NCBI GenBank assembly: GCA_023432235.1
Contig: JAEYUX010000168.1
Location: 1 to 11,839, forward strand
Direction of reading: 5' to 3'
Length of the DNA stretch: 11,839 bases
Source: Actinomycetes bacterium
GTDB taxonomy: Bacteria > Actinomycetota > Actinomycetes > Actinomycetales > Demequinaceae
Under the pieces are notes generated by a model. It saw nothing but the letters and a program-made list of their open reading frames with translations. It did not search any database and had not been told where the DNA came from. A program made the position numbers and the translations under genes. How positions within the stretch are numbered: position 1 is the stretch's first letter; every line of letters starts with the position of its first letter. This document shows positions 1 through 7,395 of this stretch, one piece after another.

Positions 1-867
1 AGCGATGACGGTGCTGTGTGTTCCGTGGAGACCACGGACGGCACCGTGTGGGTCCGTGCCGAACGCGTTTATGACTCCGTCGGCATCGGCCGTCATCATC
101 ACAACGCTACGTCACTGCCGCGCCTTGACTTCATCGGCTGGAAAGTTCACGCGGAGACCGCGGTGTTCACGCCCGAGGTGATGACGCTGATGGACTTCCG
201 CACGGATCAGTCCAATGGCCTCGCCTTTGTGTACGTGCTCCCTGTCGGTTCGCACGACGCACTCATTGACCACACGGTCTACGTCACCGATGCTGCGGCG
301 ACTCCCGTCGACCACGAGCGCCTCACGCGCGACTATCTCGCCACCGTTTACGGCAGCTTCGACGTGACGCTCGTCAAAGTCGAAGAGGGCCCGATTCCTC
401 TCGATGAGCCACGGGTTCAGTCGTCAGCGGCGACGCTCATCGGCGTGGCGGCCGGCGCGGTCAAACTGAGCACTGGATACGGCTTTGCACGGATTCAGCG
501 ACACTGCGGGGCCATCGCCGACGCTGTTGCCGCGGGAGAGCCCGATCCGCCACCTCCTCAGTCACGCGGCCTTGCACGCCTTCTTGACCGAATCCTTCTC
601 GGCATCATTCACGCGCAGCCGGGGGCCGCGCAGACGATGTTCGAAGCGTTCGTCAGACGTCTCGATTGGGAACACTTGCTCGCTTTTCTCGACGAGGACG
701 CGTCACTTCGCGATCAACTCCGCGTGTGTGTGCGTGTTCCCCCCACCGTCTTTGTGCGCGCCGCTTTCGGGCGGCCGCGGCGTCGGTCTCAGGCACTCGC
801 CACAGCGCCCGGCTCCAGTGCGACGCTCCCGGCGGGGGAGCGCGTCACGGACGGCGTCGAGGGTTAG
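1..867 (+). CDS. crtY: Lycopene cyclase, FAD-dependent CrtY/CrtL type (5' end missing)
   Basis: This is the last 288 residues of a protein whose start and Rossmann FAD-binding region lie before the window; the frame is open from base 1 and stops with TAG at 865-867. The family cyclises the ends of lycopene to give beta-carotene-type rings, as a membrane-associated flavoprotein using reduced FAD. Family features seen: a strand ending VYDSVG near residue 30, the block FIGWKVHAE...TLMDFR near 49-73, a LPVGSHDALIDHTVY block near 87-102, and the C-terminal TGYGFARIQRH near 164-174, which closes the cyclase fold in this family. After it comes a short Pro-rich linker and a helical C-terminal part (FEAFVRRLDWEHLLAFLDED) typical of cyclases. 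Other carotenoid genes would be expected upstream but cannot be seen. Family is fairly sure; whether the product is beta- or another ring type cannot be told. Confidence 0.82.
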   Translation, partial: SDDGAVCSVETTDGTVWVRAERVYDSVGIGRHHHNATSLPRLDFIGWKVHAETAVFTPEVMTLMDFRTDQSNGLAFVYVLPVGSHDALIDHTVYVTDAAATPVDHERLTRDYLATVYGSFDVTLVKVEEGPIPLDEPRVQSSAATLIGVAAGAVKLSTGYGFARIQRHCGAIADAVAAGEPDPPPPQSRGLARLLDRILLGIIHAQPGAAQTMFEAFVRRLDWEHLLAFLDEDASLRDQLRVCVRVPPTVFVRAAFGRPRRRSQALATAPGSSATLPAGERVTDGVEG

Positions 868-870
868 TCT
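865..870 (+). promoter_or_regulatory. -10 box (TAGTCT) of a probable leaderless promoter for the LCP gene
   Basis: TAGTCT fits the actinobacterial TANNNT -10 pattern and ends six bases before the GTG at 877, so transcription would begin at or next to the start codon. The box overlaps the TAG stop of the lycopene cyclase gene. The -35 region (GCGTCA at 842-847, 17-base spacer) matches the consensus only weakly. Inferred from spacing; not proven. Confidence 0.5.
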
Positions 871-876
871 CGGCGC

Positions 877-2154
877 GTGACGTACCGATCTGGCTCCGAG
901 GAGCCGCCGCCACGGGAGCGTCGGCCAATGCCGCCGTCAGTGACGCCGCGCAGTCGTCCCAACGTGCCGCCGTCGGTTCCGCCTGCCGGGCAGCCGCGTA
1001 CACCGGCGGGCCCTGTTCGCAAGTCAACTCGCTCGACGCCGCGCGCCGCTGCCCCGAGAGCCACATCGCAGCAGCGCCCGGCACCCACGTCTGCACCTCC
1101 CCGGACCTCATCGCCCCGGACCTCATCGCCGCGGTCGGTTGCGCCGCGTCGGGACCGCCTCGACCGGGCCGTTCAAGGTTCCGCTCCTTCCGCACGCCCG
1201 TCCGGTGCGCCTCGCCCGTCCGCTCGGCGTCGGCGGCGGTGGCCCCGTGTGGTGGGAGTGCTCGCCGCGATGCTCGGTGTCATTGCCCTCATGTCCGGCT
1301 GGTGGGTGGAGTCCCAGATCCAGCACGTGAGCGCCCTCAGTGGAAGGCCTGGAACGCCGGGGCAGACCTATCTCATCGTTGGCTCGGACGCGCGCGATGG
1401 TTGGCGCGAGGACGGTACGGAGGGCGCTCGCACCGACACGATCATGCTGCTTCATCAGCCCACGAGTGGACCGACAGCGCTCATTTCATTGCCGCGCGAC
1501 TCATACGTCAACATTCCCGGCTACGGCGGCAACAAGATCAATGCCGCCTTCGCCTATGGAGGACCGCACCTGCTCGTCGAAACGGTCGAGGAGCTCACGG
1601 GACTCACGATCGACCGCTACGTCGAGGTGGGCTTCCTTGGTGTGGAAGGCATGGTCGACGCTCTCGGCGGGGTTGAGCTCTGCTACGACCACGACGTCAA
1701 CGATCCGTATAGCGAGATGGTGTGGACGGCAGGTTGCCACAAAGTCGACGGCACTGGCGCGCTTGCGTTTTCTCGAATGCGGTACTCGGACCCGATTGGC
1801 GACATCGGTCGCGTGCAACGGCAGCAGCAAGTTGTCGCTGCGGTCGCAAAGGGCATCACAAGTGCGTCCACCGTGACAAACCCTGCGAAGGCCCGTCGCG
1901 TTGCGTCGGCCGGGCTTGATTCGTTCCGCGTCAGCGATGGCACTCACGCATGGGACCTCGCACGGATGGCGCGCGTGTTCAAGGCTGCGCAGGGTGAAGG
2001 CGCCGTCAAGGGCACCCCGCCGATCGCGACGATCGACCACCGCGTTGATGGTGTGGGCTCGACGGTGTTGCTCGACCCAGATCAAGCCTCAGCCTTCTGG
2101 GCCGCGATCGCCGCGGGGACGTTCGAGCCCGGCACCGTTGTGGGCGGGTACTAG
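877..2154 (+). CDS. LytR-CpsA-Psr (LCP) family envelope protein, membrane-anchored
   Basis: A 425-aa single-pass membrane protein. LCP enzymes transfer undecaprenyl-phosphate-linked glycopolymers onto peptidoglycan on the outer face of the membrane. Residues 1-122 are a Pro/Arg/Ser-rich, probably disordered cytoplasmic head. An RRRRRW stretch (117-122) precedes one membrane helix (about 124-143), and the catalytic LCP domain spans about 164-325. Seen there: GSDAR (169-173), RTDTIM (185-190), SLPRDS (204-209), INAAFAYGG (221-229), DALGGVE (261-267) and RYSDPIGDIGRVQRQQQ (302-318), which include the Arg and Asp residues that bind pyrophosphate and metal in the family. Cys269 and Cys287 could form an extracellular disulfide. 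The C-terminal part (330-425) is short, with no LytR_C domain evident. I chose GTG 877 because of the -10 box just upstream; ATG 928, with GGGAG nine bases before it, is an alternative that removes only 17 head residues. Confidence 0.9.
   Translation: MTYRSGSEEPPPRERRPMPPSVTPRSRPNVPPSVPPAGQPRTPAGPVRKSTRSTPRAAAPRATSQQRPAPTSAPPRTSSPRTSSPRSVAPRRDRLDRAVQGSAPSARPSGAPRPSARRRRRWPRVVGVLAAMLGVIALMSGWWVESQIQHVSALSGRPGTPGQTYLIVGSDARDGWREDGTEGARTDTIMLLHQPTSGPTALISLPRDSYVNIPGYGGNKINAAFAYGGPHLLVETVEELTGLTIDRYVEVGFLGVEGMVDALGGVELCYDHDVNDPYSEMVWTAGCHKVDGTGALAFSRMRYSDPIGDIGRVQRQQQVVAAVAKGITSASTVTNPAKARRVASAGLDSFRVSDGTHAWDLARMARVFKAAQGEGAVKGTPPIATIDHRVDGVGSTVLLDPDQASAFWAAIAAGTFEPGTVVGGY
1099..1128 (+). repeat. 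15-bp perfect tandem duplication within the LCP gene
   Basis: CCCCGGACCTCATCG occurs twice back to back (1099-1113 and 1114-1128). It is in frame (15 bases) and gives the repeated peptide around residues 75-85 (RTSSPRTSSPR) in the disordered cytoplasmic head. It looks like a recent slippage duplication in a region where length is free to vary. Confidence 0.9.
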
Positions 2155-2174
2155 CGCGTTCTCGCGTCAGCTAG
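2151..2174. terminator. Inverted repeat spanning the two convergent stop codons; possible bidirectional terminator
   Basis: CTAGC (2151-2155) pairs with GCTAG (2170-2174), and inside it GCG-TTCT-CGC (2156-2165) forms the top of a hairpin with a four-base bulge (GTCA). Both TAG stop codons, of the LCP gene and of glgP, lie within the outer stem. A second small hairpin, TCCC-GTTCT-GGGA, follows at about 2176-2188. There is no T-tract on either side, so intrinsic termination would be weak. The stem is short enough to be chance. Confidence 0.3.
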
Positions 2175-4651
2175 TTCCCGTTCTGGGAGATCGGCTTCGC
2201 CTTCCAGATGCGGTCGAGGTAGTCCCTGATTGAGCGGTCCGAGCTGAAGAAGCCCGTCCGTGCGACGTTGAGCACCGCTGACCTGCTCCATGCCTCCTGG
2301 TCGGCATACGCGGCATCGACACGCTGCTGTGCCTCAACGTAGGAACGGAAGTCGGCAAGGGCCATAAAGCGGTCGCGCTCGGTCCACGAGGCAAACAGGG
2401 ACGCGACCACGCCGTCCTTGACGCCATCGGTAAAGAAGCCGGAGGCAATGAGGTCGAGTGCTGCCTTTAGTTCTGGGTCGGACTCGTAGAAGTCACCGGG
2501 GCGGTACCCACTGGCCTGAAGGTCGGCGGCTTCAGGCTCAGACATGCCAAAGAGGAAGAAGTTGTCATCACCGACGAGTTCGCGAATCTCGACGTTGGCG
2601 CCATCGTCAGTACCAATCGTGAGAGCACCGTTGAGAGCAAACTTCATATTGCCCGTGCCGGAGGCCTCTTTGCCCGCGAGAGAAATCTGCTCGGATAGGT
2701 CGGCGGCCGGAATGAGCACCTCGGCAAGCGTCACGTTGTAGTTGGCAGGGAAGGCGACCCTGAGGCGTCCCTCGAGGGCAGCGTCGGCGTTGATGACGCG
2801 GCCCACGGCGTTGATCAGTTCGATCGTTTCCTTGGCGCGCACGTAGCCCGGAGCGGCCTTCGCGCCAAACACGAACGTGCGTGGCGTGACCGACTCCAAG
2901 GGAACGCGACCGGAGCGAATGCCCTCGTAAAGCGACACGATGTGTAGAAGCTTGAGCGACTGGCGCTTGTATTCGTGAAGGCGCTTGACCATCGCATCGA
3001 CCATCGCGTCTGTCGAGATGTCGATGCCGTCGCGGGCGGCAAGTACGCGGGCGAGCCGCGCCTTGTTTGCCTGCTTGATGTCGCGGAAGCGCCGGCGGAA
3101 CTCCTCGTCATCGGCGAGGGGCTCGAGGCGACGCAGTTGGGACAGGTCGGTGATCCACTCATCGCCAATCGCTTCTGTGATGAGCCCCGAAAGTCCAGGG
3201 TTCGAGAGGCGAATAAAGCGGCGGGGGGTCACGCCGTTGGTCACGTTGGTGAACTTCTCTGGCCACAAGTGGGCGAAGTCGACGAGCACCTTGTCGGCTA
3301 GCAGTTGCGAGTGAAGCTGGGCCACACCGTTCACTTTGAAGGCCGCAACGGTGGCGAGGTGAGCCATGCGAATGGAGCGCACTGGTTGCTCCGCGACGAT
3401 CGACATTCTCCGCACACGCAACTCGTCACCGGGGAACTCCTTGCGGACGTCCTCAAGGAACTCCTCGTTGATCCGGTAAATGATCTCGAGGTGGCGGGGG
3501 AGGAGTTTGCCAAGGAGGTCAACTGGCCAGACTTCCAGCGCCTCCGGCAGCAAGGTGTGGCAGGTATAGGCGAACACGTGCTTGGTGACGCGCCATGCCT
3601 TGTTCCACGACCAGCCGCGCTCATCGACCAACAGGCGCATCAACTCCGGAACGGCGATCACGGGGTGCGTGTCATTGAGTTGCCAGGTAATGCGGTCGGG
3701 GAGCTGCTCAAGCGGGTAGTCCTCGGGGAGGACGTTCTCAATGAAGTCGCGAAGAGACGCCGCGACAAAGAAGTACTGCTGCTGGAGTCGTAGCTCCTTG
3801 CCTTGGGGCGTCGAGTCTTCGGGGTACAGGACCTTCGAGATGTTCTCCGCAAAGGTCTGTGCCCGTACGGCTTCCTCGTATTCGCCCTTGTTGAAGGTGT
3901 GGAGGTCGAAAGCGCTGGGCGCGGCGGCGCTCCAGAGCCGAAGCGTATTGACGCGACCGTTGCGGTAGCCCGGAACCATGTAGTTGTACGGCACCGCGGT
4001 GACGTGCCATTCGGGTTTCCACGTCATCGCGCCGTCAGGAGCGCCCGCCTCGGGGCGCTCGGTGTGGCCACCAAAGTGCACGTCAACGGCGTACTCAGGG
4101 TGAGGGATTTCCCACGGCGAACCGAGACGTAGCCAGTCGTCGGGCGACTCGAATTGCTTGCCATTGACGAAACTCTGGCGGAAGATTCCGTACTCGTAGC
4201 GAATCCCATAGCCAACAGACGGCACGTTCAGCGTGGCCAAGGAGTCGATAAAGCATGCAGCGAGGCGGCCGAGGCCACCGTTGCCGAGGCCGGGCTCGAT
4301 CTCTTGCGCCCGCAGTTCGTCGAGATCGATGCCGAGGCCGCGCATCGACTCCGCTGCGATCTCGTTGAGGTCGGCTGCGAGCAACGCGTTCTCGAGTTGG
4401 GGTCCGAGCAAGAACTCCGCTGACAAGTACGCAACAGTCTTTGCCTGGTCGCGGTGCTGATTGCGGAGAGTCTCGAGCCAGCGCGTCATCAGGTGGTTGC
4501 GAACCGTCTTGGCAAGCGCCAGGTACGTGTCGTTCACCGACGCGCGCTCGAGATCGACGCCTTGACTGAAGTTCAACTCCCGCAGGAACTCGCGAGTGAA
4601 GCTCTCAACGGTGTGTTCGCGGGCAGTGACCGGCGGGATGTTCTGGCTCAC
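2171..4651 (-). CDS. glgP: Glycogen/maltodextrin phosphorylase (GT35)
   Basis: An alpha-glucan phosphorylase of 826 aa from the chosen start, normal for the family. It splits alpha-1,4-glucan with phosphate to release glucose-1-phosphate, using pyridoxal phosphate, in the cytoplasm. Visible motifs: LSAEFLLG (76-83), GNGGLGRLAACF (123-134), NDTHP (326-330, containing the active-site loop His), KRLHEYKRQ (556-564) and EASGTGNMKFALNG (662-675). Lys670 in the last should carry the PLP. The IGTDDGANVEI block follows. The frame is open to GTG 4675, but that codon has only an AGG four bases away. The in-frame GTG at 4651 has a TANNNT box seven bases before it and gives a protein beginning MSQNIPP, so I prefer it. 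The gene is last in the map-ppgK-fadD-glgP series and may also be read from upstream. Glycogen versus maltodextrin preference cannot be decided from sequence alone. Confidence 0.95.
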   Translation of the reverse strand: MSQNIPPVTAREHTVESFTREFLRELNFSQGVDLERASVNDTYLALAKTVRNHLMTRWLETLRNQHRDQAKTVAYLSAEFLLGPQLENALLAADLNEIAAESMRGLGIDLDELRAQEIEPGLGNGGLGRLAACFIDSLATLNVPSVGYGIRYEYGIFRQSFVNGKQFESPDDWLRLGSPWEIPHPEYAVDVHFGGHTERPEAGAPDGAMTWKPEWHVTAVPYNYMVPGYRNGRVNTLRLWSAAAPSAFDLHTFNKGEYEEAVRAQTFAENISKVLYPEDSTPQGKELRLQQQYFFVAASLRDFIENVLPEDYPLEQLPDRITWQLNDTHPVIAVPELMRLLVDERGWSWNKAWRVTKHVFAYTCHTLLPEALEVWPVDLLGKLLPRHLEIIYRINEEFLEDVRKEFPGDELRVRRMSIVAEQPVRSIRMAHLATVAAFKVNGVAQLHSQLLADKVLVDFAHLWPEKFTNVTNGVTPRRFIRLSNPGLSGLITEAIGDEWITDLSQLRRLEPLADDEEFRRRFRDIKQANKARLARVLAARDGIDISTDAMVDAMVKRLHEYKRQSLKLLHIVSLYEGIRSGRVPLESVTPRTFVFGAKAAPGYVRAKETIELINAVGRVINADAALEGRLRVAFPANYNVTLAEVLIPAADLSEQISLAGKEASGTGNMKFALNGALTIGTDDGANVEIRELVGDDNFFLFGMSEPEAADLQASGYRPGDFYESDPELKAALDLIASGFFTDGVKDGVVASLFASWTERDRFMALADFRSYVEAQQRVDAAYADQEAWSRSAVLNVARTGFFSSDRSIRDYLDRIWKAKPISQNGN

Positions 4652-4658
4652 AGAGATG

Positions 4659-4664
4659 AATGTA
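4659..4664 (-). promoter_or_regulatory. -10 box (TACATT) of a possible leaderless promoter for glgP
   Basis: On the minus strand TACATT ends seven bases before the GTG at 4651. It lies just after the fadD stop (4681-4683), so glgP could have its own promoter inside the series. No good -35 is seen. Confidence 0.4.
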
Positions 4665-4680
4665 ACCGCTTCCACTGGGC

Positions 4681-6495
4681 CTAACGGTCACGACTTGGAT
4701 ACAACTCGTCCACGAGTGCGCTGAAGTGGTCAACGACAATGTGGCGGCGCACCTTCATCGAGGCAGAGAACTCGCCCTCGGCTTCCGTGAGAGAGCGCGG
4801 CACGATTCGGAATTTTCGAATCGCCTCCACCGAAGAGACGCGTTCATTGGCACGCTTGACCAGCGCGCCCACGTGAGCGAGTACCTCGGGGTGTTGCGCG
4901 GCCTCGGCGACCGTCATCTTCTCGAGGCCGTGTCGCTGAAGCCAGCCCGGAAGCATCGCCTCGTCGAGGGAGATGAGGGCGGCGATGTACGCCTTGCCGT
5001 CACCAATGACGACGACTTCTTGAACAAGGGGATCGGGTCGGATCGCATCTTCAAGCCCTGCAGGCTGCACATTCTTGCCTGAGTCGAGGACGATGATCTC
5101 CTTCTTGCGCCCCGTGATGACGAGGTGGCCGGCATCGTCTATCGAGCCAAGGTCACCCGTGGCAAACCAGCCGTCTTTCAGCGCGTCCGCAGTCAACTCG
5201 GGTGCGTGGCGGTAGCCCGCGAAGATGTTCGGTCCCTTGAGGAGCACCTCGCCGTCCGCGGCGATACGAACAGCGCATCCGGGCAGCGGAGGACCCACCG
5301 TTGCGAGGCGCTGACCAGATTGCGGGTTGCATGTGGACGGCGCTGCCGACTCGGTGAGGCCGTAGCCCTGCAGCACGGAGATGCCGATGCCCGAGTAGAA
5401 CGCTCCGAAGTCGGGCGAGAGGCGTGCGCCACCGCACACGATGAAGCGCATCTGCCCGCCCATCGCCTCGCGAATCTTGTGCAGCACGAGCTTGTCGGCG
5501 ATAGTGAGCCTGAGGGCGAGGACAGGTCCAATCCGGCCCTTCTCTTGCCGGTAGGCGACGCGACGTGACACCCCAGCCGCCCACCGGAAAAGCCGCTGCT
5601 TGACGCCGCCGCCCGTGCGCGCGTCGACCGTGTTGTAGAACGCCTCAAGCACGCGTGGCACCGCAATGATCCAGTTGGGCCGGAAGGACTTGAGGTCATT
5701 CGCCAACGTGGCAGGGGACGGCGAAAAGCCGATCGTCATTCCCGAGACAAGGGAGAGAATCTCGAGGTGGCGGGCAAGTACGTGGGCGAGCGGCAAGAAC
5801 AGGAGCAAACGGCTACCTGGATGCGTGAGCTCGTAGAGATCCGGATACGCGGCCGCATTCATCGCGTGCTCAACAAAGTTGCGGTGCGTCAGTTCAACGC
5901 CCTTTGGATTGCCCGTGGTGCCGGAGGTGTAGACGATCGACGCGATGTCATCGATCCGCGCATTCTCGGTGCGTGCGAGGACTTCGTCGTCACTAATGCG
6001 GGCGCCAGCGTCGGTGAGTGTGGCGACCGCACCGTGATCGCCATCGATCGTGAGGACGCGTGGGAGGCCTTCTATTCCGTCGAGCGCCTGAGCCATCCGC
6101 ACGGTTTCGACGATGACGAGCGCAAGCCGCGCGTCCTCAGCGATCCACTCCACTTGCGCACGCGACGACGAGGGGTACAGCGGCACCGTCATCGCGCCCG
6201 CCGTCATAATCGCCATGTCGAGAAGGGCCCATTCATAACGAGTGGCGGCCATAAGCCCCACTGTGTCTCCAGCGCCAATTCCCGACGCGATGAGGCCTTT
6301 CGCTACGGCAGCGACGCGCGCGGAGAAGTCTTTGAGACTAATGGGGATCCAGTTGCCGGATGAGTCCTTGTATTCGCAGTACGTGCGGTCCGGAAACTCG
6401 TTCGCACGTGCGCGCAGGATCGAAGCGACGGTTTCATTGGGGGCGAGCGTCACCAGTGCTGGCGCGCTGACCTCCGTGAGGGCGACGTTGTCCAC
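4681..6495 (-). CDS. fadD: Long-chain fatty acyl-CoA synthetase (AMP-binding, FadD15-like)
   Basis: A 604-aa ANL-superfamily adenylating enzyme. It activates a fatty acid with ATP to the acyl-adenylate and then forms acyl-CoA, for degradation or lipid building. Core motifs: YTSGTTGNPKG (189-199, phosphate-binding loop), PLAHVLAR (about 235-242), GYGLTE (377-382), TGDLG (446-450), GRKKEIIV (462-469, hinge), and near the end SASMKVRR with Lys581 as the expected catalytic lysine. The approx. 600-aa length and the LPLAHVLARH block match the actinobacterial long-chain group. No transmembrane helix is evident. The longest frame starts at GTG 6513, which has no Shine-Dalgarno or promoter-like sequence before it; GTG 6495 follows a TANNNT box by seven bases and is preferred. 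The stop lies 29 bases before the glgP start. Chain length and physiological role cannot be read from sequence. Confidence 0.92.
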   Translation of the reverse strand: MDNVALTEVSAPALVTLAPNETVASILRARANEFPDRTYCEYKDSSGNWIPISLKDFSARVAAVAKGLIASGIGAGDTVGLMAATRYEWALLDMAIMTAGAMTVPLYPSSSRAQVEWIAEDARLALVIVETVRMAQALDGIEGLPRVLTIDGDHGAVATLTDAGARISDDEVLARTENARIDDIASIVYTSGTTGNPKGVELTHRNFVEHAMNAAAYPDLYELTHPGSRLLLFLPLAHVLARHLEILSLVSGMTIGFSPSPATLANDLKSFRPNWIIAVPRVLEAFYNTVDARTGGGVKQRLFRWAAGVSRRVAYRQEKGRIGPVLALRLTIADKLVLHKIREAMGGQMRFIVCGGARLSPDFGAFYSGIGISVLQGYGLTESAAPSTCNPQSGQRLATVGPPLPGCAVRIAADGEVLLKGPNIFAGYRHAPELTADALKDGWFATGDLGSIDDAGHLVITGRKKEIIVLDSGKNVQPAGLEDAIRPDPLVQEVVVIGDGKAYIAALISLDEAMLPGWLQRHGLEKMTVAEAAQHPEVLAHVGALVKRANERVSSVEAIRKFRIVPRSLTEAEGEFSASMKVRRHIVVDHFSALVDELYPSRDR

Positions 6496-6502
6496 GCTTC
6501 GC

Positions 6503-6508
6503 AGTGTA
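6503..6508 (-). promoter_or_regulatory. -10 box (TACACT) of a possible leaderless promoter for fadD
   Basis: Reading the minus strand, TACACT ends seven bases before the GTG at 6495. It lies inside the longer possible reading frame that starts at GTG 6513, so it argues for the shorter protein. The -35 region is poor. Confidence 0.4.
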
Positions 6509-6538
6509 GGCACGGGGCTGGCCGGCGTGTGGGCCGGG

Positions 6539-6559
6539 GGTCCCGTACAGTTCGGGACC
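6539..6559 (-). terminator. Hairpin between ppgK and fadD (terminator, attenuator or processing site)
   Basis: A perfect 7-bp inverted repeat, GGTCCCG / CGGGACC, with a 7-base loop, begins nine bases after the ppgK stop codon. A smaller GC-rich stem (CCGGC / GCCGG) follows downstream. There is no U-run after the stem, so it is not a classic intrinsic terminator. It could still separate ppgK from fadD, stabilise the map-ppgK message, or act with Rho. Confidence 0.45.
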
Positions 6560-6567
6560 TTCGATAT

Positions 6568-7395
6568 CTAGTTGAAGCGTGCGGCCTTCGCCGCCTTCTT
6601 TGCGGCCTTCTTTGCGGCGGCCTTGCTCTTTGCTTCACGGCGATCACGTTCGCGTGCTGCAGCGGCCGCAGCACCCACAATGCCGGCGCCATTGAAGAGT
6701 TCTGCAGGAACGATGGGCGTGCGCAGCGATAAACGTGGCAGGAAGAGATCGTGCTTTTTCGACACGCCGCCACCCACGATGATGAGGTCCGGCCACAGGA
6801 GGCGCTCGATCTCCGAGAAGTACGCCTGGAGATGCGTGGCCCATTCATCCCAATCAAGTTGATGGCGCTCGCGAGCGGAGTCAGCGGCGAACTCTTCGGC
6901 GTCCTTGCCAGCGACAATGAGGTGGCCGAGCTCGACATTGGGGACGACCTCGCCGTTGACGATGATTGCCGTGCCGATGCCGGTGCCGAGCGTGCAGAGG
7001 AACACGACGCCATCGCCGCCGTGCGCCGCGCCAAAGAGGTACTCGCCGTATCCGGCAGCGTCCGCGTCGTTGAGGGTGTGAATCTCGCGGCCCACGTAAT
7101 CGCGCATCACTTCATCGACGTTGACGCCCACCCACGATTGATCCACGTTGGGGGCAAAGCGCACGACCCCACCCTGGATGACGCCGGGGAAGGTGATGCC
7201 GATGGGCAAGTGCTTGGCTGGTTCGAAGGCAGAGACTACCTCGGCAACAGCGGCGCCTACAGCGTCGGGCGTGGCCGGTTGCGGCGTCTCGACACGGAAA
7301 CGCTCCGCCGCGAAGATGCCCTTCTTGAGGTTGACAGGGGCCGCCTTGATACCGGTACCGCCAATGTCGACCCCGAGTGCGTGTGCTTTGGTCAT
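6568..7395 (-). CDS. ppgK: Polyphosphate glucokinase (PPGK, ROK family)
   Basis: A 275-aa cytoplasmic kinase that phosphorylates glucose using inorganic polyphosphate (often ATP too) to give glucose-6-phosphate. Seen: the N-terminal phosphate-binding signature GVDIGGTGIKAAPV (8-21), TFPGVI (68-73), the catalytic-Asp region TLNDADAAG (107-115), TLGTGIGTA (135-143), ELGHL (155-159) in place of the zinc-site region of other ROK proteins, and LIIVGGGVSKK (204-214). The body is the usual length, followed by a strongly basic tail from about 248 to 275 made of Arg and then Lys/Ala repeats. The start ATG overlaps the map stop in an ATGA arrangement, so translation is probably coupled to map. Its place in a series with glgP fits a shared role in supplying hexose phosphate. 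Family assignment is strong; preference for polyphosphate over ATP is known for relatives and not shown here. Confidence 0.94.
   Translation of the reverse strand: MTKAHALGVDIGGTGIKAAPVNLKKGIFAAERFRVETPQPATPDAVGAAVAEVVSAFEPAKHLPIGITFPGVIQGGVVRFAPNVDQSWVGVNVDEVMRDYVGREIHTLNDADAAGYGEYLFGAAHGGDGVVFLCTLGTGIGTAIIVNGEVVPNVELGHLIVAGKDAEEFAADSARERHQLDWDEWATHLQAYFSEIERLLWPDLIIVGGGVSKKHDLFLPRLSLRTPIVPAELFNGAGIVGAAAAAARERDRREAKSKAAAKKAAKKAAKAARFN
6593..6616 (-). repeat. Two perfect 12-bp tandem repeats coding the Lys/Ala tail of PpgK
   Basis: GCCTTCTTTGCG (plus-strand sense) occurs at 6593-6604 and again at 6605-6616. On the coding strand the repeats give an A-A-K-K unit, part of KAAAKKAAKKAAKAARF. Degenerate copies extend on both sides, indicating growth by repeat expansion. 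Confidence 0.85.

Noticed and set aside
666..1676. 336-codon open frame overlapping the lycopene cyclase and LCP genes
   Set aside because: It is a shifted frame over two well-supported genes. Its translation is Arg/Ala/Ser-rich low-complexity sequence with no family likeness, as expected from GC-rich codon bias.
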